Shown here one piece after another: positions 1 to 5,750 of a stretch of DNA of 6,605 nt. A program made the position numbers and the translations under genes. The DNA comes from Neisseriales bacterium (GTDB taxonomy: Bacteria; Pseudomonadota; Gammaproteobacteria; Burkholderiales; UBA11063), in NCBI GenBank assembly GCA_008017145.1, contig SSGY01000135.1, positions 1-6,605 of the forward strand, given 5' to 3'. Below the pieces are notes generated by a model. It ran no database searches. It was not told the DNA's origin and saw only the letters and a list, made by a program, of their open reading frames with translations. How positions within the stretch are numbered: position 1 is the first letter of the stretch; each line of letters begins with the position of its first letter.

Positions 1-483
1 GGACGCTTTTTGGAACATCACCGAGTGTTTTATTTTTATGATTCAGGCAATGAAGATGTGTTTATTGCCTCCGCAGATTGGATGAAACGTAATTTCTTTA
101 AACGGGTTGAAACCTGTATCCCGATTTTGAATTCTCGAATCAAACGTCGGGTAATTGATGAAAGTCTAAAACTCTATATTCAAGATAATGTGAATTCGTG
201 GCAAATGGATGCAGACGGTAATTATCATAAAGTTCCAATTGTTGGCAAACGGGTTGCTGCACAAGAGTTTCTAATGAGTAAATTAGGTCGTGCAGTTTTT
301 AAAGAAAGCTTGGCGAGTAAATTAACTGAGCAAGTTGCAAATTTACGAGCTGAATCGGAAGCAGTTTTGACTCAATCAGTCAAACGGAAACGTACTCCAC
401 AGGTTGCTTCAAATTCAACGAATATAGCCGAATCTACAAAAGCTCCAGTATCAAGAACTCGCGTAGCAAAAATAAAAGAGTAA
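1..483 (+). CDS. ppk1: Polyphosphate kinase PPK1, C-terminal part (5' truncated by window edge)
   Basis: This is the C-terminal 160 residues of polyphosphate kinase 1, which reversibly polymerises the gamma-phosphate of ATP into inorganic polyphosphate. The frame is open from base 1, so the gene begins upstream; the TTG at 10 lies inside the conserved GRFLEHHR motif and is not a start. The His after 'LE' (residue 6 here) aligns, from memory of the E. coli protein, with His592, one of the conserved active-site histidines. The SSADWM-type motif (seen as 'IASADWMKRN'), the 'RRVE..iPI' segment (here 'KRVETCIPI') and 'RRVIDESL' follow in the family order. The C-terminal kinase domain ends near residue 100-110. 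After it comes a helical stretch and then a low-complexity basic tail (376-480) that E. coli PPK1 lacks. It is followed after 38 bp by lptE in the same direction. Identification is firm; the role of the tail is unknown. Confidence 0.95.
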   Translation, partial: GRFLEHHRVFYFYDSGNEDVFIASADWMKRNFFKRVETCIPILNSRIKRRVIDESLKLYIQDNVNSWQMDADGNYHKVPIVGKRVAAQEFLMSKLGRAVFKESLASKLTEQVANLRAESEAVLTQSVKRKRTPQVASNSTNIAESTKAPVSRTRVAKIKE

Positions 484-510
484 GTAAGTTAAAATAGTAA
501 AATTGAGCAA

Positions 511-516
511 AGAGGT
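511..516 (+). promoter_or_regulatory. Ribosome binding site deciding the GTG start of lptE
   Basis: AGAGGT lies five bases before the GTG at 522. It supports GTG as the start, because the nearby ATG at 520 overlaps it in another frame and runs into a stop after nine codons. Confidence 0.6.
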
Positions 517-521
517 GTAAT

Positions 522-1049
522 GTGCGAAATTGGGTTAATATTGTTTTGAGTCTGGTTATAGTCACGTTGGTTGGTTGTGGATTTCATCTACGCGGGGAAA
601 ACGGAAGCTTTGCGTTTCCTTATAAAAAAACCTATCTGCAATGTGATAGTGTAGTTATTTGTTCAGCCTTACAGCATACGATACAAGCAGAGAGCTTAAC
701 TATGCTGGTTAAGAGTAAGGAAAGTGCTGAGGCGGTTATCATTGTTGCTAATGAACAAACAAGTCGTGATGCCAATAATTTCAATAGTGTAGGGCAAATT
801 GCCAGTTATTTATTGACATACCAAGTAACAGCTCAGGTTTATACTCCAAAGGGTGAACCTCTGAGCAATGATATCGTGGTACAGAATCAAATGGTTATGG
901 CATTTAATAATAGTTTGATTTTATCCGCCCAGCAACAAGAGGAGAAGACTTGGGATCAAATCCACCAAAATGTAATCAATTCACTTATTCGTCGGATTGT
1001 TTATTCTCATCCGTTACTGATTTCTCCAAATGTTACTGAATCTAAGTAA
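522..1049 (+). CDS. lptE: LPS-assembly lipoprotein LptE
   Basis: LptE is an outer-membrane lipoprotein that plugs the LptD barrel and helps deliver lipopolysaccharide to the cell surface. The 175-residue product starts with a lipoprotein signal peptide: a short positive N-terminus (Arg2), a hydrophobic stretch at about 5-17, and a lipobox ending LVGC, with Cys19 as the lipidated residue. Directly after it comes CGFHLRG, the hallmark of LptE (the E. coli form is CGWHLR). The remainder is the usual alpha/beta fold with a 'SYLLTYQVTAQVY' strand pair typical of the family. The length is close to E. coli LptE (193). The start is GTG, chosen from the ribosome site and signal peptide. The 3' end overlaps holA by 20 bp; lptE and holA are neighbours in many proteobacteria. 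There are two extra cysteines (41 and 47) in the mature part. Confidence 0.93.
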   Translation: MRNWVNIVLSLVIVTLVGCGFHLRGENGSFAFPYKKTYLQCDSVVICSALQHTIQAESLTMLVKSKESAEAVIIVANEQTSRDANNFNSVGQIASYLLTYQVTAQVYTPKGEPLSNDIVVQNQMVMAFNNSLILSAQQQEEKTWDQIHQNVINSLIRRIVYSHPLLISPNVTESK

Positions 1050-2031
1050 TTTTCTGCTTACAGTTCTGACTAAATCATCTGGGGTATTACTCAGTGCTCC
1101 AGATGAATCCTCAGTGATAATTAATTTTTTACGAGAGCGAAGTCTTGCAAAGTTGACTGGCAGTTATTTGCGTAGTAGCTATGCTGCAGATCGATATTTT
1201 CAGTTTACCGCAATCGAGGAACTTATTCGTAGTAATTCCCTTTTTGGTGATAAAAATTGGATTGAGGTCAGCTTTAAGACTAAGCCAACGATAGAGCAGC
1301 AGCAACAATTACTAAATTTATTGCCTGATTTAGATGAGAATAATTATCTGATAATCAGTTGTGATAAATTGGATAAAAAAGATCAGGGAAGTAGTTGGTT
1401 CAAAAAATGGAATGAAACGTGTGATAGCTTACTTCTTACTGCTAGTGAAGGTGAGCTACGTCAGTGGACATTAAGTTTGCTTGACGTTTTCAAATTAAAA
1501 CTGGATAATGCAGGGCTAGATCTTTTATTGGAAATGAATCAAAGTAATCCGACACAGCTTCATCAGGAAGTTATTCGCCTAAGTTGGTTATTTCAAACAA
1601 AATCGCCTGTTAGCTATGATGAGTTGAAAACTCTACTTCTAGATAATTCGCAGTTTACTGTTTTTGCCATCTCTAATCATTACTTACGTGGCGATGTTAC
1701 GGAGATGAGAAAAGTATATGTCCAAGCTGTTCAATCAACTGAAGATGCGATTTTATTAATTTGGCAATTTGGTGAAGATTTACGTAAATTAATTAAGATT
1801 AAAAGTGCATTACGTAGTAATCCAGATTTTAGAAGCGTAGCAGGAGATTTAAGAATTTGGGGCGAGAGTATCGCTGCGTTTAATCAGGCAAACCAGAGAT
1901 TATCTTATCAGCAGCTACTTTCTAATTTAGATGAATTGGCACAAATTGATGGAATGATAAAAGGAATCATCGTGGGCGATCCACTAGTAAAATTGGAACA
2001 ATTAATAATTAATTTTTGCAAGGGAGTTTAG
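1030..2031 (+). CDS. holA: DNA polymerase III, delta subunit (clamp loader)
   Basis: HolA is the delta subunit, the 'wrench' of the clamp loader that opens the beta sliding clamp so that polymerase III can be loaded onto DNA. The 333-residue product matches the family length (E. coli 343). Domain I (about 1-140) is AAA+-like without a Walker A motif, as expected for delta. It ends with the characteristic strand and loop 'LIISCDKLDKKDQGSSWF' (107-124), which aligns with the E. coli 'LIVRGNKLSKAQENAAWF'. Domain II (about 141-210) includes 'QLHQEVIRLSWL' and ends at 'DNSQFTVFAI'. Domain III (about 211-333) is the helical collar region. The ATG at 1030 lies inside lptE and has no recognisable Shine-Dalgarno before it, so translation is probably coupled to lptE. 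The start is supported because the distance to the 'APDESSV' loop matches that in E. coli. Conservation is moderate, as is normal for this subunit. Confidence 0.9.
   Translation: MLLNLSNFLLTVLTKSSGVLLSAPDESSVIINFLRERSLAKLTGSYLRSSYAADRYFQFTAIEELIRSNSLFGDKNWIEVSFKTKPTIEQQQQLLNLLPDLDENNYLIISCDKLDKKDQGSSWFKKWNETCDSLLLTASEGELRQWTLSLLDVFKLKLDNAGLDLLLEMNQSNPTQLHQEVIRLSWLFQTKSPVSYDELKTLLLDNSQFTVFAISNHYLRGDVTEMRKVYVQAVQSTEDAILLIWQFGEDLRKLIKIKSALRSNPDFRSVAGDLRIWGESIAAFNQANQRLSYQQLLSNLDELAQIDGMIKGIIVGDPLVKLEQLIINFCKGV
2021..2026 (+). promoter_or_regulatory. Ribosome binding site of the purine permease gene
   Basis: AGGGAG sits inside the last codons of holA, seven bases before the ATG at 2034. It selects that ATG over the upstream in-frame TTG at 2016, which would lie before this site. 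Confidence 0.65.
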
Positions 2032-2033
2032 CA

Positions 2034-3326
2034 ATGTTAGCCAAGTTATTTTCGTATCATCCGGAGACACCAATTGATTTACACAGAGAGATTACTGGCG
2101 GACTGATAAACTTCATGGCTATTGCCTACATTATTATGGTTAATCCACTAATTTTACATGCTAATGGAGCAGGGTTTCCTCTTAATGCTGCGATTACATC
2201 AACTGTTGCGATTATTGTCGTGATGACGATTTTTGCAAGTTTTGTAATTAAACTTCCATTTGTCTTAGCTCCTGGGATGGGAATTAATGCAATTATTGCA
2301 TATAATTTGGTTTTGCATGACAAATTAAGTGTTCCGACAGTGCTTGGAGTGGTTCTATTTTCAAGTGTACTCTTATTTATTTTCTCGGTAACCAAGATTC
2401 GCCAGATAATTGTTCATGCTATTCCGGAAATCTTACAGATCGCACTTAGTGCAGGAATAGGATTTTTTCTATTTTTTATCGGGATTAAGAATGTTGGTAT
2501 TGTGAGCGCCAACAATAATACTATTATTGGCATCGGGCATTTTGATTTGCCAATTATTTTGACCTGTCTAGGATTTATTGCTGCGAGTGTTTTGTTTATC
2601 AAGCGCAAAATCTATGCATTCTTATTACCCATTATTGTTATTTCCCTGATCTATCTTATAGTCTATCCGCAATCATTACCTAAAACTTTTATTCAAATGC
2701 CTGATTTTAGTTTATTCATGCAAATTGATATGCTTGCTGCATTAAAACTTAGCGTTTTGCCTGCTATTTTATCATTGTTTATTGTTAATTTCTTTGATGC
2801 AACTTCAACAACTATGGGGTTGTTAGCTCAATTGCATTTTAATTCTCAGCAAGAGAAGGGGGCATATCTTAAAAAATCACTTCTAACTGATAGTGTAGGC
2901 GGAATTGTTGCCTCATTTTTTGGTATATCACCAAGTGTAATCTTTGTTGAAAGTTCTGCCGCAATTCAAAATGGCGCTAAAACTGGTTTAGCTTCGTTTA
3001 TAACGGCACTGATTTGTATTCCTTTTGTATTTTTAGCTCCTCTTATAGGAGTGATTCCCAGCGCAGCAACCTCACCAGTTTTAATGGTTGTTGGTCTAAT
3101 CATGCTAAGTAATATCCGCCAAATTAAGTCGGTAAATTTTGAAGATATTATCGCGATTGCTATTACTGTAATAATGATGCCTTTGTGCTTTTCAATCACC
3201 GCTGGTGCAATTTTTGGCATTTTATCCTACACTTTGCTAAAATTGATGCTTGGCAAATTTAATGAACTGTCTCCAACATTGATAGTAATTGCTATTTTTT
3301 GTTGTGGCTGGTTTTGGCTTAATTAA
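2034..3326 (+). CDS. Purine (nucleobase) permease, AzgA-type NCS2 family
   Basis: This 430-residue polytopic inner-membrane protein belongs to the AzgA branch of the NCS2 nucleobase transporters. Those members import adenine, guanine or hypoxanthine with protons. Family signatures appear in order: 'FMAIAYIIMVNPLIL' (27-41, the classic MaYIiFVNP motif), 'APGMGINAIIAYNLVL' (79-94), 'SAGIGFFLFFIGIKNVGI' (139-156), 'FFDATSTTMGLLAQ' (253-266, the FDT..G helix), 'FVESSAAIQNGAKTGL' (304-319, conserved ESAAG..gGrTGL helix with Glu306) and 'APLIGVIPSAATSPVLMVVG' (335-354). About 12-14 hydrophobic segments are present, and the length is normal for the family. The ATG at 2034 is two bases after the holA stop and has its own ribosome site; the upstream TTG at 2016 is discounted. 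Several usually conserved positions differ (FDAT for FDTxG; ESSAA for ESAAG), so this is a divergent member. Substrate cannot be assigned between adenine and guanine/hypoxanthine. Confidence 0.88.
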   Translation: MLAKLFSYHPETPIDLHREITGGLINFMAIAYIIMVNPLILHANGAGFPLNAAITSTVAIIVVMTIFASFVIKLPFVLAPGMGINAIIAYNLVLHDKLSVPTVLGVVLFSSVLLFIFSVTKIRQIIVHAIPEILQIALSAGIGFFLFFIGIKNVGIVSANNNTIIGIGHFDLPIILTCLGFIAASVLFIKRKIYAFLLPIIVISLIYLIVYPQSLPKTFIQMPDFSLFMQIDMLAALKLSVLPAILSLFIVNFFDATSTTMGLLAQLHFNSQQEKGAYLKKSLLTDSVGGIVASFFGISPSVIFVESSAAIQNGAKTGLASFITALICIPFVFLAPLIGVIPSAATSPVLMVVGLIMLSNIRQIKSVNFEDIIAIAITVIMMPLCFSITAGAIFGILSYTLLKLMLGKFNELSPTLIVIAIFCCGWFWLN

Positions 3327-3328
3327 GT

Positions 3329-3335
3329 AAAGGGA
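3329..3335 (+). promoter_or_regulatory. Ribosome binding site deciding a TTG start
   Basis: AAAGGGA lies nine bases before the TTG at 3345. It falls in the 18-bp gap after the permease stop. The first in-frame ATG (codon 23) would lack such a site and would remove much of the charged N-terminus, so TTG is preferred. Confidence 0.55.
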
Positions 3336-3344
3336 AAATATAAA

Positions 3345-3929
3345 TTGAAACAAGATCCGCGCCGTGCACGCCAAAAACGTAACTATGATGAACCATTGCC
3401 ACGAGATGAAATGGATGATAACTATCAAGACCAAAATAGCTATTCACAGCCTCGCCGTCGTCCATGGATGAAAATATTGATATTTCTGATTGTTTTAATT
3501 GCTATTGTGCTAGCAGTGAAGTCATATTTGAGTCATAAAAGTGTTGAGGTTAGTGAAAATGTTACGATTGTAGCAGTTACTCCAATTGAAAGTACGATCT
3601 TGATACCTCATGAAGAGTGTCATAATGAGACTACCAGTAAATTAGTTAAAAACAAAAATGCAACATTTTTCAATAATTTGTTTGACAGTAAGAAAAATCC
3701 TAAATATATCCAGCAAAATAGTACTAAACGGGTTTGTCAGACTGTAAATGCGGAGAGTCAAGTCACAAATGGTTATGTAGTTAAGTATCAATTTGGTAAC
3801 TATATTGAGTCAATGAATGTTGTTACACCACCACCGTTAAATGCGGTAATTCCTTTAACAGAATTACAAAAATATCAACAACAGGCTTTGGTAAATAATG
3901 TGGCTTCGGATGCGGTCTCTAATAAATAA
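3345..3929 (+). CDS. Single-pass membrane protein related to glycine-zipper envelope proteins, without the zipper
   Basis: Function is unknown. The 194-residue protein has a very polar, Arg/Asp/Gln-rich cytoplasmic N-terminus (1-41), one hydrophobic helix (about 43-60, after 'RRRPWMK'), and an outer domain of about 130 residues. The outer domain has two blocks I recognise from proteobacterial 'glycine zipper 2TM' (17 kDa surface antigen-like) proteins. The first is 'VAVTPIESTILIPHEEC' (76-92; family pattern V.sVtPi.e.v.vP...C). The second is 'VCQTVNAESQVTNGYVVKYQF' trimmed to residues 130-149 (family pattern C.tv.....v.GYdVtYrY.G). Cys92 and Cys131 are the only cysteines and keep the spaced-pair layout of that family. 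The glycine-rich zipper that normally separates the blocks is absent, replaced by a Lys/Asn-rich stretch (93-129). The anchor is a transmembrane helix, not a lipobox. It starts at TTG, 18 bp after the permease, and ends the + strand operon. Family link is inference from motif memory. Confidence 0.7.
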   Translation: MKQDPRRARQKRNYDEPLPRDEMDDNYQDQNSYSQPRRRPWMKILIFLIVLIAIVLAVKSYLSHKSVEVSENVTIVAVTPIESTILIPHEECHNETTSKLVKNKNATFFNNLFDSKKNPKYIQQNSTKRVCQTVNAESQVTNGYVVKYQFGNYIESMNVVTPPPLNAVIPLTELQKYQQQALVNNVASDAVSNK

Positions 3930-3937
3930 TTGAATAT

Positions 3938-4807
3938 TTAATTACGAAGCGATATAAAATTGCGGCGCGCTTTATCTATTAAATGTTTAAAGCGCTCCAG
4001 ATGTTCCTCAGATGATTGGTTGTGTTGTAAAATACATTCAGAATAATATAGACCAAATACTGCCTTGCGTAGTTGCCATATAGTTATGTCAAAATCATTA
4101 ATTTTCTGTTTAGTTTCCGCATTAGTATTTAAGCTTAATCTAATGCTTTCTGCGCTAGTGGCTATAGTTGTATAGGCTTGGTTAAAGCTTTCGCGTAAAT
4201 TTTCTACGATCAAGTATCGGTTTAACTTTTGCTTATGTGCGTTACGAATCATCTCAATCTTTTTCTCTAGCATATTGCACAATTCGTGTTGCAATAGAAA
4301 ATATACTTTACGCGAATAATCAAAGCGTCGAAAGAGGAAGTAATCTCCGGCGATGCAAATAATAATACCGATTACAGTACAGATTCCACGATTTAATGTC
4401 GCTTCAAAAGGTCCTTCCTGAGTTGGTACTGTGAAATTATAAGCATTCATTGTGAAGACCATCATAGTCATAAAAATTACGCTTATATCATAGCGCTTGG
4501 CGTTTGGCACAGAAATTCCAATGCTTAATAAAATAAATACTAAAGGAATAAAGCGATAATTAAGTTGCAATAGGTAAATCAAAGGTAGAAAGAGTAAGAT
4601 ACCTATTAGAGTTCCCTTTCCCCGATTAATTGATTTTTTGATAATTAGTCCAGGTTCAATGGCTGCACTCATCATTATAACAGTGAGGAGTATCCACCAA
4701 TTATGTGGTATTGTTGTAAATAAGTACATTGCCATACCTATCGTAAAAACAAAGGAAATTTGTCCAAAACGAGCATAGTTTAGTTTGTTTTTCAAATTTT
4801 TCTGCAT
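3938..4807 (-). CDS. FUSC-family transporter, C-terminal half as a separate protein
   Basis: The product (289 residues) matches the second half of FUSC/AaeB/YccS-like inner-membrane proteins. These are proton-driven exporters of aromatic acids and similar compounds, or are uncharacterised. Six hydrophobic segments are visible at about 14-31, 37-50, 66-81, 85-100, 108-124 and 141-159. The FUSC signature region is 'NWWILLTVIMMSAAIEPG' followed by 'NRGKGTLIGILLFLPL' (61-76), matching the family's 'yWalLTv......' and 'R.lGTllG' pattern. A mostly helical, charged cytoplasmic domain (about 160-289) follows. A full-length FUSC protein of about 600-700 residues has this unit twice; the other unit is the gene immediately upstream. 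The ATG overlaps the upstream gene by 16 bp and no good Shine-Dalgarno precedes it, so translation is probably coupled. The two halves very likely form one transporter. The substrate is not evident. Confidence 0.8.
   Translation of the reverse strand: MQKNLKNKLNYARFGQISFVFTIGMAMYLFTTIPHNWWILLTVIMMSAAIEPGLIIKKSINRGKGTLIGILLFLPLIYLLQLNYRFIPLVFILLSIGISVPNAKRYDISVIFMTMMVFTMNAYNFTVPTQEGPFEATLNRGICTVIGIIICIAGDYFLFRRFDYSRKVYFLLQHELCNMLEKKIEMIRNAHKQKLNRYLIVENLRESFNQAYTTIATSAESIRLSLNTNAETKQKINDFDITIWQLRKAVFGLYYSECILQHNQSSEEHLERFKHLIDKARRNFISLRN
3967..3995. repeat. Inverted repeat near the convergent operon ends
   Basis: GCGCTTTA at 3967-3974 and TAAAGCGC at 3988-3995 are a perfect 8-bp inverted repeat with a 13-base loop. 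It lies inside the 3' end of the minus-strand FUSC gene and 38 bases past the stop of the + strand operon. No T run follows on either strand, so it is not a classical Rho-independent terminator. It could fold at the 3' end of the + strand transcript, or be chance within coding sequence. Confidence 0.35.
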
Positions 4808-5736
4808 ATTTTGTTCCAGTTTATAATTGATCTACAAAGATATTTAACTACATAAGCTTGAGTGGGTTCAGTTTCATTCGCATCCACAAAAGGCATCGCT
4901 ATCTCTTGTTTTGCAATTACTGCTAAACGAAAAGCATCGATCTCTTTTTGAAATTTATACCAAAATTGCTCATCCTTATCTTTTAAATAAATATGGTTGA
5001 TTGCAAATTGTACATTACGAATTCCTACAGTAGTTTTCATGATGTTTAATAAAAGTTTACGAGGCAATAATCTGCGATAGGCGCGAAGGGCATTTAAATG
5101 TGAGGCACCTTTAATAAAATTGTGAGTATCAAATTTGTTAATTGCATGACCAATTTCTTCTGACACTGCAGCAAGGTAATGAGCAAATGCTCGGTGCCAA
5201 ACTTTGGGATATAAATTAGGATGTAATTTATATCCTGTAAATGTTACCATTAAGGATAGCATCACACAAAAAAACATATCAAGTGCAACTTGTAAGCTTG
5301 CAGCTGGCTTTATTGTCATATTAAGTGCACTAAATACGATAGTTTGTAGGATAAATGGTTTAAATTTAGGGTAAAAATGGTCACAGAAAAAAAATAAACC
5401 CGATAAATAGGCAAGCGAAAAAAATAGTAATGTAAACTTAAATGGATATAATAAGTAAAATATAACACAACCAATACCGCTAATAACAAACGCTGATACT
5501 AATGCTAAATCTTTTTGTTTATAGGTATTTAAAGATGGATTTTCATAAAATGGAGCTAACAATAATGCTGATAGTGCATATGCATTAAAAACATCTGGTT
5601 GGGCTAACCAATTAAATGCAGTTAGCCATACTGCTAGATACAAGCCTTTTCTAAGTATTATCCGTTGTGTATAATAAGGGTCGACTTTCTCTAACCAACA
5701 TGCAACATTATGATTTGTTTGTGATAATATATTCAT
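4792..5736 (-). CDS. FUSC-family transporter, N-terminal half as a separate protein
   Basis: The 314-residue protein corresponds to the first membrane-plus-cytoplasmic unit of a FUSC/AaeB/YccS-type transporter. Hydrophobic segments lie at about 29-46, 50-64, 77-97, 100-118, 128-142 and 150-170. The pattern 'RIILRKGLYLAVWLTAFNWL' before the first helix, and an 'NAYALSALLLAPF' second helix, fit the start of the FUSC membrane bundle. Residues from about 172 to 314 form a hydrophilic, helix-rich cytoplasmic part. It stops at TGA within the first codons of the next gene, which supplies the second unit; their sum (603 residues) is close to a whole FUSC protein. It follows the antiporter by 14 bp and only a weak purine stretch (AAAGAA) precedes the ATG. 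The sequence is divergent, so family assignment rests partly on the clearer partner gene. It could alternatively be called an uncharacterised membrane protein. Confidence 0.72.
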   Translation of the reverse strand: MNILSQTNHNVACWLEKVDPYYTQRIILRKGLYLAVWLTAFNWLAQPDVFNAYALSALLLAPFYENPSLNTYKQKDLALVSAFVISGIGCVIFYLLYPFKFTLLFFSLAYLSGLFFFCDHFYPKFKPFILQTIVFSALNMTIKPAASLQVALDMFFCVMLSLMVTFTGYKLHPNLYPKVWHRAFAHYLAAVSEEIGHAINKFDTHNFIKGASHLNALRAYRRLLPRKLLLNIMKTTVGIRNVQFAINHIYLKDKDEQFWYKFQKEIDAFRLAVIAKQEIAMPFVDANETEPTQAYVVKYLCRSIINWNKICRKI

Positions 5737-5750
5737 TGTTTGATATTTCT

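Noticed and set aside
10..12. TTG as a start for a short separate protein at the left edge.
   Set aside because: The frame is open before it and the codon is inside the conserved GRFLEH motif of PPK1, so this is the middle of a gene cut by the window.
484..521. Possible promoter for lptE: two TAAAAT hexamers (490-495, 498-503).
   Set aside because: No -35-like element stands at a suitable distance, and such hexamers are expected by chance in DNA this AT-rich.
2016..2033. In-frame TTG upstream of the permease ATG, giving six more residues.
   Set aside because: The good ribosome site (2021-2026) lies after this codon and points to the ATG at 2034.
2126..3434. Several open frames of 64-89 codons on the minus strand opposite the permease gene and the start of the next gene.
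   Set aside because: They lie opposite the permease gene and the start of the next gene, have no ribosome sites or recognisable motifs, and their Ile/Lys/Pro-rich composition is what the antisense of a hydrophobic AT-rich gene gives.
3928..3943. AT-only near-palindrome (AATTGAATATTTAATT) spanning the convergent stop codons.
   Set aside because: It has a G-T mismatch, no GC in the stem and no loop, so it would not form a stable terminator; likely chance in AT-rich sequence.
3938..5736. Split FUSC genes read as a pseudogene.
   Set aside because: Both frames are long and uninterrupted, the second has its own ATG, and the break is precisely at the domain boundary.
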